A stretch of DNA of 64,000 nucleotides, from assembly GCF_024679245.1 (NCBI RefSeq), contig NC_090178.1, positions 45,393,072-45,457,071 of the forward strand, in the 5' to 3' direction. The notes under the pieces are model-generated. The model was not told the origin of the DNA. It saw nothing but the letters and a program-made list of their open reading frames with translations, and ran no database searches. Shown piece by piece: positions 1 to 10,265 of this stretch. The position numbers and the translations under genes are program-made. The DNA is from Pseudorasbora parva. Its lineage: Eukaryota; Chordata; Actinopteri; Cypriniformes; Gobionidae. How positions within the stretch are numbered: position 1 is the first letter of the stretch; every line of letters starts with the position of its first letter.

Positions 1-1089
1 TGTGAAAAATGAACAGCATTTTGGCCAAAGAGAATAATCTCCCAGGTATGACGGGGGTGGAGGACAGCCGAAGTGAACTGCTGTGGAGGAATCTGCAATA
101 TGCACATTCTTAAGTGGGTGTAAAAGGTGCCGTAACTCATGAAGTGTATTATCTCTGAGACTGGAGGTGGTGGTAGGTGTTTTGATCAGAATCAGAGGAT
201 GAACTTTGTGTTCTAGAGACACGACGAGAGCTGATGAGCTGGAGAGAGCAGATCCCTTTAGATCAGTGGTTGTCATCGTATTCCTCATGCTCCCTATGCA
301 TTTTGTATGCATCTTTTACCTGGTCAGAGGTTTGTTCAGTTCCACCGTGTGCCCTTCACAGAGTACTCCGCCATCATAAATGAGATGGCAATCCGAAAGG
401 AGAGTATGTGTTAAGTTCAAAGGGCACTGCTAACGGCATAGATAACAAGGGAACATTGATACGTCACTTCAGGAGAAATGGAGTGGAAATAAAAGTATGG
501 TCATGTTTAATGTATTTATTTACATAAAGTATATTATATTATACCTCAAACTTCTCTAATAGGCACTACTGAAGTCTGTGTGGGATGACGCTGCAGGCCG
601 TGGTGCAAAAGTAAAGTGAAGTTCAAATACCAGGGAGTAGTGAACACTGCGGAGGGACCTGTCAATCGGAACACAGAATTCAGGTGAGTTTTATCAGGAA
701 TCTGATCTAAACTCTGCAGGACTTTGGCTCTCCAGGACTGACTTAGCCCCAGGGTATTTGTAACTTGCGTTTGCAAAATCTTGTATTTTGCTTGTTCACT
801 CTAGCTAGACTACAGTTTTCTATAGCAAACCAAAATATCCTCTTTCCTTTACCTCAAGAAGACGTGGCTAAAGGTAAACAGCTAATTAAAAACAACTTAC
901 AATTTGACTGTACCACGATTCACGACACTTATCAATTTTCCTTTCACCATTAGTGTGTAGATCGGTGTGTGTGGGCGGGAGGGTGCATAGCGAGCTTAAA
1001 CCAAACTAAAGTTGCCGATGCAGGAGCCACGCTAGCTGTTATGCTTTCATATTTGCCACGTTTGCAGCGCGCAACTGATCCGTGGCTAT
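1..1089. other. Unassigned non-coding DNA
   Basis: No coding region, RNA gene or repeat structure that I can support. Short open frames on both strands have no recognisable motif. It ends at the five-base duplication flanking the LTR-like unit that follows. Confidence 0.5.
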
Positions 1090-1094
1090 ATACC

Positions 1095-1484
1095 TGTCAC
1101 AACCACACAGCCACCGCCTTCGGACACAGCCACACACACTCGTTCCCAATCACCAGAATACTAGTCACCTGTGCACTATCACCAGTGCCCCACATAAAGC
1201 ACTCCTCATCCCAAAAGTCTTCGTCTGGTCTTGCACCGATCTACATCTTTGTTACCCGCTACTTACCTGAAGTTACCTGCCCGTCTTCTTCATCGTCTTC
1301 ATCTTCGTCCTTGTCGTCCCCATCGTCATCCTCGTGGTCACCGTCTTTAGCAAGGGATGTCTGTTGTCATTGTCCACTACTCTTCGTGTCAAGATTCACC
1401 TTTAAGTTAATTCCTGTGTCCGTTACCTCTGTTCAATAAGTCTCACTGAGCACTAACCATCTGTGTCCTCGTCTGTGTCTGAGA
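1095..1484 (+). mobile_element. Probable solo LTR of a Gypsy-like retrotransposon
   Basis: A 390-bp unit starts TGTCACAACC and is flanked by the same five bases, ATACC, at 1090-1094 and 1485-1489. This is the duplication expected from LTR-retrotransposon integration. Internally there is a TATA-like ACATAAAGC near 1193 and an AATAAG that could serve as a polyadenylation signal near 1434, in the order expected of U3-R-U5. The 3' end reads GA rather than the canonical CA, so the end may be mutated. A serine-rich open frame (969-1439) crosses the unit and is attributed to the TC-rich composition, not to a gene. No internal retrotransposon sequence is attached, which fits recombination between two LTRs. 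Confidence 0.5.
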
Positions 1485-1671
1485 ATACCACAGACACAGC
1501 ATTTAATCATCATTTATTTTAAATTTAAAAGTTTTTAGGCTATTGAACATGGCTTGTCATCATTGCAATTCTCCTGTATACACTATTTCATAGATTACAA
1601 GTTTAAAAGCTCTATTAGAGTCTGAACAACGTATAATTTTACATTTACCTCTACATTTATAAAGCATTTAG

Positions 1672-2540
1672 ATTTATATTTAAATTGCTCACGCAACGCA
1701 AGTGGCAAAACATTTAAACATATGTTACAGTCAATGTTAAAAATCACACATTACAAAAGACAAAACATAAATCTTTCTTTTTTTTTGCAAGAAATTAAGC
1801 AGGTCATAAAGAACTTTGTTTTTCCACCTCCAAAAAGAAAGAAGGAAGGACGAGTGCTATCCATTATGCCTCCTTATTTAGCTAAATGCCAGGTATGATA
1901 ATGTTTTCCTTGTTTTACCTGAGGCATAAAGCCTCATAGTGACTTTGAAACTATAAAAATATAGTCTAAACTATATTCATATATGCGTCTGTGGTGAAAT
2001 TACTAGATTTTCGCGTCAATATATGTTTAATTTAATGCGAACAATGCACAATGTCACTTTAATTTAGTGCATCCAGCACATCAAAAAAATGTAGACTCAT
2101 GTGGAGATGATCGCCGCACTGCTCTGTACACACCGCTCCTGGAACGGTTCGCCGAGCCGCGTCCACATGCAGTGTAAAAGCTGTAATCCGTTAACATGGG
2201 TACGGAAAAAAATACGCACCGCATAAGCATGGCAAACGGAGTATGTATGAAACGGGCGTCACTTGCAGCAGCGCTCCGGTCTGCAATAAATGCTCTGAAA
2301 GCTGCCACAGTTGCAACGAGATGGTGCGGTGCATCATCACAACGACTCTTTGTACTTCTGTCCAACTTCCGATTTTTACGCTATTTTTGGTAGCTGGATA
2401 TATATAATTTGTTGCGTCTAAATATGAATGAGGATACGTTATTGATAAATCAAATTGTTGTTTATTATCATTTAGGGGGCTTAGGAACATGTTGGGGTAG
2501 CTTCAGTCCCTCTAAAATAGGCCTAACGACCATCAACACC
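1672..2540 (+). repeat. Dispersed repeat, copy A (partner at 16011-16555)
   Basis: The stretch shares long blocks with 16011-16555 in the same orientation. These are the GCTCACGCAACGCAAGTGGC block, a lysine/proline-rich exon-like block (1792-1892), a block near 2120-2210 and the TTTAGGGGGCTTAGGAAC block near 2472. Copy A is longer, and parts missing from copy B appear deleted there. The repeat is probably a decayed DNA transposon, but its family is not recognised. Confidence 0.6.
1792..1892 (+). pseudogene. Exon-like block inside the dispersed repeat
   Basis: A pyrimidine tract ending in TTGCAAG precedes, and CCAG/GTATGA follows, a 101-bp stretch that stays open in one frame (33 codons after two leading bases). 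It contains KNFVFPPPKRK followed by GRVLSIMPPYL. The same frame is kept in the second copy near 16150-16235 with few changes, although the donor is lost there. This looks like one exon of a transposon gene, perhaps a basic DNA-binding N-terminus. I do not recognise the family. Confidence 0.3.
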
Positions 2541-2905
2541 AGCGCAAAAATTACCATTGATATAATGCTGTTTACAGTTGCTCATGAAGCCTCTGGAGCT
2601 AAAACATGATTATGGTAAGGGAAGTTACATTTCCAACACACGCTCTAAGTGGTTGACCAATCACAAAAGACTGGAGCTGGCTGACCAATCAGAGCAGGCC
2701 TTTTTGAAATGAGGGCTTTAAAGAGACAGGAACTAAAATGGAGTGTTTCAAGCAGTGGTTCGGCAGAAATGTACTGTACATAATGAGAAAAATTATGTGT
2801 CTTTTTACTTTAAATCTGGTGCACTTCGGTCACTTGACAAAAAAAATATAAATAGGGTTACTTTGTGAGAATGGTACAAAACTGGGTTACACATTTTATA
2901 TAAAT
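2541..2905. other. Unassigned non-coding DNA
   Basis: AT-rich, with no recognised gene or repeat. Confidence 0.4.
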
Positions 2906-3976
2906 ACACCTAATATTGTGTTGGTTCCCCTATTTTTGCTTACAAAACCCTGAAGGTATGTGGTATCTGGCAATAATATGTTAGCAGCAGATCCTTTAAG
3001 TCCTGTAAGTTGTGAGGTGGGGCCTCCATGGATCGGACTTGTTTGTTCAGCTCATCCAACAGATTGTTGATTAAATTGAGATCTGGGGAATTTGGAGGGC
3101 AAGCCAACACCTTAAACTCATTGTTGTGCTCCTCAAACCATTCCTGAACCATTTTTTTCTTTGTGGCAGGAGCTTTATCTGCTGGAAGAGCCACAGCCAA
3201 CAGGAAATACCATTTCCATAAAAGAATGTAAATGGTCTGCAACAATGCTTAGGTAGGTGGTACGTGTCAAAGTAACATCCACATGGATGGAGGACCCAAG
3301 GTTTCCCAGCAGAACATTGCCCAAAGCATCACACTGCCTGTGCCAGCTTGCCTTATTCCCATAGTGCATCCTGGTGCCATGTGTTCCCCAGGTAAATCTT
3401 TCATTTAGCTGTGGTCCAGTTCTGATGCTCACATGCAATTGTTGGTGCTTTCGGCAGAGGTCAAGGGTCAGCATGGGCACCCTGACTGGTCTGTGTCTAT
3501 GCAGCCCCATACGCAACAAACTGTGTTGCACTGTGTATTCTGACACCTTTCTATCAGAACCATCATTAACTTCTTGAGCAGTTTGATCTACAGTAGCTCG
3601 TCTGTTTGATCGGACCACACGGGCCAGCCTTCACTCCCCACGTTCATCAATGAGCCTTGGCCTCCCATGACCCTGTGGCCGGTTCTCCACTGTTCCTTGG
3701 AGCACTTTAGATAGAGACTGACCACTGCAGACCGGGAACAGCCCACAAGAGCTGCAGTTTTGGAGATGCTCTGACCCAGTCGCCTAGCCATTAAAATTTG
3801 GCCCTTGTCAAACTCGCTCAAATCCTTACGCTTGCCCATTTTTCCTTCTTCTAACACATCAACTTTGATGACAAAATGTTCACTTGCTGCCTAATATATC
3901 CCACCGACTAACAGGTGTTGTGATGAAGTGATAATCACTGTTATTCACTTCATAATGTTATGCCTGATCGGTGTAT
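2906..3976 (-). mobile_element. Tc1-like DNA transposon, copy 1, left end lost
   Basis: This is a Tc1/mariner element read on the minus strand. The 5' inverted-repeat end lies at 3950-3976 and ends in GTGTATA. Its complement carries the ATCAGGCATAACATTATGA signature also seen at 17126 and 60908. The opposite end starts inside the conserved AATATTGTGTTGGT block without the terminal repeat, so the terminal 20-30 bp are missing. It is followed directly by a TA microsatellite, consistent with the TA target preference of the superfamily. Confidence 0.85.
2940..3840 (-). pseudogene. Tc1-like transposase, frameshifted and catalytically dead
   Basis: A Tc1 transposase cuts and pastes its element using a DD34E catalytic triad. 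Three overlapping frames together cover most of the protein. The N-terminal helix-turn-helix ([14 protein letters not shown], then [11 protein letters not shown]) is at about 3840-3690. A middle part with HSLLRMGLHRHRPVRVP follows at 3520-3460. The C-terminal block PPNSPDLNLINNLLDELN is at about 3105-3045. Frames change near 3600 and 3240. The catalytic glutamate expected in the PIENLW-type motif is asparagine here (LINNLL), so the enzyme would be inactive even without the frameshifts. Confidence 0.85.
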
Positions 3977-3987
3977 ATACATTTTTG

Positions 3988-4098
<111 letters not shown>

Positions 4099-4252
4099 AA
4101 TAATGTTTATTGTTATTCATAATAATCAGACTGATCCTAAACCTGAATCTGATTATTTTTTCAGTTGGATTCAAGTTGGTGTTTGACACTTCCCTTAGTT
4201 TTCTTCAGTTTGAGACTCTGAAAATCCTGTTTTTCAGTTTATTTCCCTGGAG

Positions 4253-4420
4253 ATCTCTGTATCTGTTGTTGATATACTGTTATCCAACGTCCAGTCTAAC
4301 AGTTACTTACCTGTGATACACATCTGTTGTTATCCTGCATCCAGTCTGCCAGATTCTTACCCGTGTTACTCTTCTGCTGTCAACCTGTTTCCAGCCTTAC
4401 TTCGCACCTGTGTTATCAAC
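4253..4420 (+). repeat. Imperfect tandem repeat, about three units of 50-60 bp
   Basis: The motif ATCTGTTGTT...TATCC...TCCAGTCT...TTACTTACCTGTG recurs with substitutions from about 4253, 4321 and 4372. An AATAAA lies downstream at about 4480. It may be an old LTR 3' part, but no boundaries or target duplication could be set. Confidence 0.4.
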
Positions 4421-4847
4421 CGTATACTCACCTGTTTATTTAACTGATTCTGATTGGTGGTCTGATTCCACTGCAATTAATAAACTCCTGCACTTGAACA
4501 CTAATGCTATTTTCCCATTTGGTGTGTTACACATACAAACTGGTCAGTGGATTTGACTGTAAATGTATTAAATATATGTTCATAAATGGAAGCTTTCTTT
4601 TTAGATATGTCATCAAGGCAAAAAAATGCAGCAGCAGCTCCGCTGACATAATTATTTCTCCAGTTCTGAATATGGTGACTTGGTACTGCACATACACTTA
4701 CGTTTTGTTCAGAATGTACATGCTGACTGCAGCTTTTAGGGATCACATAAACAAAGCTTTTAGAATCTGAAATCAGATTGAATTCCTTCCGATTAACAAA
4801 GTATTTCATTCTCACCTAATAAGAGCGATCTAGATTTATGCAATCAA

Positions 4848-5473
<626 letters not shown>

Positions 5474-5556
5474 CTTTAGCCATAATTTTTAGAGAAGGCC
5501 TCATCTCAGGCCAGATGTTCCACAGTTCAAATCTTTATAACTAAAATGTATATAGC
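5474..5556 (-). repeat. Fragment of the TTAA element seen at 10266-11325
   Basis: The stretch is a near-identical reverse complement of about 10538-10612, including AGAGAAGGCCTCATCTCAGG. It has none of the element's ends, so it is an old fragment in opposite orientation. It happens to lie just outside the Gmr1-like insertion. Confidence 0.7.
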
Positions 5557-5626
5557 CAATTTGTTGCATTAAATTAATACAGTGTTTGGGATTTTTGTTA
5601 GGTAACAACTTATTTTGATAGTCCAC

Positions 5627-6005
5627 TGTAACAAGTTCGATATAGTAAGGAAGGAAGAGGACACAGGGGTCGGCTGGACTGTTGATGCGTATCTTTATTT
5701 TCTCTTTCTCAATGTCAATAACACACTTCTTCGTGTGTTCTCAGTCAAACTCATAAGCAACAATAACTTCCGGTTCGCGGCACTTCCGGCTTCCGGGTAA
5801 ACTCAGTCTCTGTGTTCTCGCACCAACAGTCCGACTCTCTCTCTCCCTGGTCTCCGGTTCCGCTGGTGTTTTATCCCGTCTCCGCGCTCATTACTGGAAC
5901 AAGAGACAGGTGTTATTGATCTGCGTCCAACCCACTCACTTACCGCTCGTCCCGCGGCCCTCTCTCCCGCTGCAGACCTCGCTGAACCACGCCCCCCTTG
6001 CCACA
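5627..6005 (-). repeat. 3' LTR of the Gmr1-like element (379 bp)
   Basis: On the minus strand it starts TGTGGCAAGG and ends CTTGTTACA, the usual TG...CA. It contains GGGATAAAACACC as a TATA-like box and GAGAAAATAAAGATACG as polyadenylation signal. The tail CTTCCTTCCTTACTATATC resembles the tails of both LTRs of the copy at 12963-15794. A short G-rich purine tract (GGTGGGGGTA on the minus strand) abuts it and may be the polypurine primer. Confidence 0.9.
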
Positions 6006-9000
6006 TACCCCCACCGCCCGACTCAGGCCGGGGAGCCGTCCGGCCTGCAGCCCCCCCCCCCCCCCCCCCATTTCTGGAGAGGAAATCGGCCACAGCCATC
6101 TGAGCACCCGGCCTGTGGACCACCTTGAACTTAAACGGCTGAAGAGCCAGATACCAACGGGTGATCCGCGCGTTGGTATCCTTCATGCGGTGGAGCCATT
6201 GGAGAGGAGCGTGGTCCGAACAGAGAGTGAACTCCCGCCCCAGGAGGTAATAGCGGAGAGTGAGAACGGCCCATCTGATGGCCAAACACTCCTTTTCTAT
6301 GGTGCTGTACCTAGCTTCCCTCTTGGAGAGCTTACGGCTAATGTACAGCACCGGCCGCTCTCCCCCCTCCACCTCCTGGGCCAGGACTGCGCCCAGCCCC
6401 CTGTCCGACGCGTCAGTCTGCAACAAGAAAGGGAGAGAAAAGTCAGGGGAGTGTAAGAGCGGCCCGCCACATAGAGCAGCCTTTACTTGGGTAAAAGCCT
6501 GTTGACACGGCTCCGTCCACTGGACCGTATCTGGTAGCCCCTTTCTAGTAAGATCAGTCAAAGGGCTGGTGAGGTCCGAATAATTTGGTATAAACCGTCT
6601 ATAATATCCCGCCAGCCCCAAGAACTGTCTTACCTCCTTTTTGGTCTTGGGCCTCGGACAGGTTGCAATTGCGGCAGTCTTATCAATTTGGGGACGCACC
6701 TGCCCATGACCCAAGTGGAAGCCCAGATACCTTACTTCCACCCGCCCAATCGCACACTTCTTCGGATTGGCCGTGAGCCCCGCTCTCCTCAGCGACCTCA
6801 GGACCGCCCTCACATGCTGCATATGCCGCTGCCAATCGTGACTATAAATCACTATGTCATCCAGGTACGCAGCAGCATATGCAGCATGGGGACGCAAAAT
6901 CCTATCCATGAGTCGCTGGAAGGTTGCGGGCGCCCCGAACAAGCCGAAAGGAAGCGTGACAAATTGGTGTAATCCAAACGGCGTGGTGAAAGCTGTTTTT
7001 TCTTTGGACAATGGAGACAAGGGGATCTGCCAATAGCCCTTTGTTAAGTCCAGTGTCGAATAAAATCGAGCCGTACCTAACCGATCAAGCAACTCGTCAA
7101 CCCGCGGCATTGGATACGCGTCGAACTTCGACACAGCGTTCACCTTGCGGTAGTCCACACAGAACCTGACCGAGCCGTCTGTTTTGGGGACCAAAACTAT
7201 CGGGCTCGCCCAGTCACTGTTGGACTCCTCGATTACTCCCATGTCGAGCATTGCGCCTAATTCGTCCTGAACTACTTTTTTCTTGTGCTCAGGCAAGCGA
7301 TACGGCCGGCTGCGAACTACCACGCCCGGCTCGGTCTCGATATGGTGCTGAATCAAGTCGGTACGTCCCGGTAGGGGCGAGAACACATCAGCGAATTCCG
7401 CCTGCAATTTCGATAAGTCAGCGAGTTGTAACGGTGAGAGGTGATCTCCCCCAGGGGCCAATGCGACTGATTGTGCTTTAATGCTCGCCTCTGGCCCGAG
7501 ATCATCCTCTCCCCCGATCACCGTTGCCAACAACACTGATTCCACCTCATTCCATTTTTTTAGCAGATTGAGGTGGTATATTTGACGTGCCCCGTTCCTA
7601 TCGGATCGTATCACTTCATAATCGAGCTCTCCTATCTGCCGTGCGACCTCAAACGGCCCCTGCCACTTTGACATTAATTTTGAGCTCGACGTTGGGAGTA
7701 GAACGAGCACTTTCTCTCCCGGTGTGAATTTGCGTAGTTTAGTACCCCTGTTATATGACCGGCTCTGGCGGTCCTGGGCTTGCAACAAATTCTCCCTAGA
7801 TAGCCGCCCCAATGTGTGGAGTTTTGTTCGCAAGTCCATGACGTACTGAATTTCGTTTTTGGCCAACGAAGGCCCCTCCTCCCAAGTTTCTCGTAGGACG
7901 TCCAGCACCCCCCGTGGCTGTCGACCGTAGAGAAGCTCGAAGGGGGAAAACCCCGTGGAGGCTTGCGGGACCTCGCGCACAGCAAATAAGAGGGGTTCTA
8001 ACCACCGATCCCAATTTTTGGCGTCTTCCTGTACGAATTTACGGATCATGGATTTAAGAGTGCGATTAAATCGTTCGACCAAGCCGTCTGTTTGTGGGTG
8101 ATAGACGCTGGTTCGAATGGATTTAATGCCCAATAATCCGTACAATTCGCTTAACGTGCGTGACATAAACGCCGTGCCTTGATCAGTGAGGATTTCTTTC
8201 GGAATCCCCACCCGGGAGATTAAACGAAACAGTGCGTCCGCAACACTCTTCGCCGAGATGTTGCGGAGAGCCACTGCTTCCGGATATCGTGTTGCGTAGT
8301 CCACGATAACTAGCGCAAAACGATGTCCGCGTGCGGATCGCTCTAATGGCCCGATGAGGTCCATCGCAATTCTCTCGAAGGGGACCTGCATTAATGGTAG
8401 GGGGCGCAATGGCGCTTTTGGGGCGGCCAGTGGGTTCACCAACTGACATTCAGGACAAGACGCGCACCACCTGCGCACATTGTCATGAATGCCTGGCCAA
8501 AAAAATCGGGTCATTAAACGATTCAGCGTGGCCGCCTGTCCCAGGTGGCCCGCCATCGGGTTAGAGTGAGCCGCCTGGAAAAGCATTTCCCGGCGGCTCT
8601 TTGGTACTAACAACTGGGTTGTATCTAGCTTTGTCTGAGTGTCTTGGGTCACTCGATACAACCGATCCTTAATTATGGCAAAATAAGGATACGTGACGGG
8701 CAATGCGGGTTGGAGGGACTGACCGTCGATAGTGCGGACCTGTTGGAAAGCATGTTTTAGAGTCTCATCTTGGGACTGCTCCAGAGGGAAGTCATCGCGG
8801 TCCGAGAGAATCAGTCTCTCAACCCCGCTCGGTTCCCCTGAAGCTGTTCCCAAGGGTCCCGTATCAGTCTCGCCAACCTGCACTCGCACCGCCCCGTTCC
8901 TAGCCTTTTTTCCCCAAGCGGCATCCGCGCATAACGACCCCAATAACGCCGAAAAGGCGGGCCAATTCGTCCCCAGAATTAGCGGATGCCGGAGGTGGGG

Positions 9001-9965
9001 ACTAACCGCCACCTCAACACTATGCTTTTTCCCCCTAAACTGTATCGTGACTGGGACAACCGGATATTCCACCACATCCCCGTGCACACACCGCACCTTA
9101 ACCATGCGGCTTGTATCCAATGCCCCAGGCTGCATCAGGCTTTGATGGATCGAGGTTTGGTTACATCCTGAATCCACCAAGGCCTGATATGTACCCCCCT
9201 TGATACTTACAGGAATTTGGTACTCTCCTGCTTGATCGGGGGTGGTCCGCTGGACGTCCGGGATCCGGATCATTGTCCCGATGTCCATCCTCGGACATCG
9301 GTCCACAAAATGATCCGGATCACCGCACCGCCAGCAGGCCAGCCCAGGCTTACCCGCCACCCCTGCAGCGGGGAGTGGGTTGGAGGATGAGCGCGGAAAG
9401 GGGGCGGAACCAGAGCCATTGTCACCACCAGCCCCCAGTGGCCCCGCCCCCCTGGACGGGACCCGCGAACTCCCAGACGGTCCAAGGCCCATCCCACCCC
9501 GGCCTCTGGGGGGGACGCGAGGAGGGCCTGGAGGGCGGGACCTGGGGAGAGGGACAGGTCGAGAGAGAAAGAGAGAGGGGGGAGAGAGAGAGAGAGAAGT
9601 TAGTGGGGGTTCGCCGACCCCCGGGCACGCCACCAGGTGGTCCTCCGCCAGGTGGATGGCCGTCTCCAGCGACGTGGGCCGGTGGCACTGGACCCACTCG
9701 GCGGTCTTCCGGGGAAGCCGAGTGATGAACTGCTCCAGCACCACCAGATCGACAACATGGTCCCCGTCGCTGCCGCCGGCCAGCAGCCATCTGCGGCACT
9801 CGTCCCGGAGCTGTTGGGCCAATGCGAAGGGTCGACCGGCCTCACCCCACTCCAGGGAGCGGAAACGCTGGCGGTGTTGTTCTGGGGTCCGGCCGACCCG
9901 CTGAAGTATGGCCCGCTTCAGGTCGTCGTAGTCCAGGAGGTTCGCGACCGGTAGATGTTGCCACA
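5627..9965 (-). mobile_element. Gmr1-like Ty3/Gypsy retrotransposon with only a 3' LTR
   Basis: The insertion is bounded by a perfect five-base duplication, TCCAC, at 5622-5626 and 9966-9970. On the minus strand it begins TGTGGCAA (9965-9958), identical to the first eight bases of its 3' LTR. It then jumps directly into gag, continues through protease, integrase, reverse transcriptase and RNase H, and ends with a complete 379-bp LTR (6005-5627). The rest of the 5' LTR, the primer-binding site and the start of gag are missing, yet both host junctions are intact. The deletion probably arose by recombination at a short repeat inside the element, before or after integration. With no 5' promoter the copy should not be autonomous. 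Confidence 0.9.
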
Positions 9966-9966
9966 T
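5803..9966 (-). CDS. Gag-Pol polyprotein, Gmr1-type order (PR-IN-RT-RH)
   Basis: One open frame of 1,387 codons without a stop. Residues 1-120 are a capsid region resembling the SCAN domain (RVGRTPEQHRQRF, then LEQFITRLP). A CCHC zinc knuckle, CWRCGDPDHFVDRC, is near 209-222. A retroviral-type protease with catalytic LVDSG is near 263. The integrase zinc finger (H-x-H and CASCPEC) spans about 470-510. The integrase core has Asp in MDLIGP (~535), Asp in LTDQG (~592) and Glu in DGLVERFNR (~628). Reverse transcriptase has VDYRK (~934) and the YLDD box (~1037). RNase H has LQTDASDRGLG (~1185). Integrase before RT is the reverse of ordinary Ty3/Gypsy elements. The ATG is created at the junction of the target duplication and the LTR-derived TG, so native gag residues are missing upstream. 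The last ~66 codons run into the 3' LTR after a G19 tract, so the natural C-terminus is uncertain. Confidence 0.92.
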   Translation of the reverse strand: MWQHLPVANLLDYDDLKRAILQRVGRTPEQHRQRFRSLEWGEAGRPFALAQQLRDECRRWLLAGGSDGDHVVDLVVLEQFITRLPRKTAEWVQCHRPTSLETAIHLAEDHLVACPGVGEPPLTSLSLSPPSLFLSRPVPLPRSRPPGPPRVPPRGRGGMGLGPSGSSRVPSRGAGPLGAGGDNGSGSAPFPRSSSNPLPAAGVAGKPGLACWRCGDPDHFVDRCPRMDIGTMIRIPDVQRTTPDQAGEYQIPVSIKGGTYQALVDSGCNQTSIHQSLMQPGALDTSRMVKVRCVHGDVVEYPVVPVTIQFRGKKHSVEVAVSPHLRHPLILGTNWPAFSALLGSLCADAAWGKKARNGAVRVQVGETDTGPLGTASGEPSGVERLILSDRDDFPLEQSQDETLKHAFQQVRTIDGQSLQPALPVTYPYFAIIKDRLYRVTQDTQTKLDTTQLLVPKSRREMLFQAAHSNPMAGHLGQAATLNRLMTRFFWPGIHDNVRRWCASCPECQLVNPLAAPKAPLRPLPLMQVPFERIAMDLIGPLERSARGHRFALVIVDYATRYPEAVALRNISAKSVADALFRLISRVGIPKEILTDQGTAFMSRTLSELYGLLGIKSIRTSVYHPQTDGLVERFNRTLKSMIRKFVQEDAKNWDRWLEPLLFAVREVPQASTGFSPFELLYGRQPRGVLDVLRETWEEGPSLAKNEIQYVMDLRTKLHTLGRLSRENLLQAQDRQSRSYNRGTKLRKFTPGEKVLVLLPTSSSKLMSKWQGPFEVARQIGELDYEVIRSDRNGARQIYHLNLLKKWNEVESVLLATVIGGEDDLGPEASIKAQSVALAPGGDHLSPLQLADLSKLQAEFADVFSPLPGRTDLIQHHIETEPGVVVRSRPYRLPEHKKKVVQDELGAMLDMGVIEESNSDWASPIVLVPKTDGSVRFCVDYRKVNAVSKFDAYPMPRVDELLDRLGTARFYSTLDLTKGYWQIPLSPLSKEKTAFTTPFGLHQFVTLPFGLFGAPATFQRLMDRILRPHAAYAAAYLDDIVIYSHDWQRHMQHVRAVLRSLRRAGLTANPKKCAIGRVEVRYLGFHLGHGQVRPQIDKTAAIATCPRPKTKKEVRQFLGLAGYYRRFIPNYSDLTSPLTDLTRKGLPDTVQWTEPCQQAFTQVKAALCGGPLLHSPDFSLPFLLQTDASDRGLGAVLAQEVEGGERPVLYISRKLSKREARYSTIEKECLAIRWAVLTLRYYLLGREFTLCSDHAPLQWLHRMKDTNARITRWYLALQPFKFKVVHRPGAQMAVADFLSRNGGGGGGAAGRTAPRPESGGGGMWQGGRGSARSAAGERAAGRAVSEWVGRRSITPVSCSSNERGDGIKHQRNRRPGRERVGLLVREHRD

Positions 9967-9970
9967 CCAC

Positions 9971-10265
9971 TTAAGCTATTCTCCTAACTATAATTAACTT
10001 TGCAACTACGTGTCAATGCCTGCTTAATATCTGCTAACAATTTGTATTATAACGACTCTACAACAGACATTCTACTGACTCTAAGTAGGCTTCCTTTGCA
10101 ATTGTATTTAACCTTTTTTCTACTAACAGTCTACTAATGAGCAGGATTCTAATGAGATAATTAGATAATTCATTGACATGTACTTGCAAAGTTTAATCAT
10201 TTTTAAGGCTGTTAATTAATTTAATTGATATTTTTGTCGAATACATGAAAATATATAAATATATT
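9971..10265. other. Unassigned AT-rich DNA
   Basis: A short spacer between the Gmr1-like insertion and the next element, with no feature seen. Confidence 0.4.

Noticed and set aside
969..1439. Serine-rich 156-codon frame
   Set aside because: It runs across the left boundary and most of an LTR-like unit. The Ser run is a translated TCTTCATCG-type tract.
4253..4420. CRISPR-like array
   Set aside because: Units are diverged and contiguous without spacers, in a vertebrate genome.
9273..9954. Several 100-170 codon frames on the plus strand opposite gag
   Set aside because: They are antisense shadows of the Gmr1-like polyprotein caused by its GC-rich proline/arginine linker.
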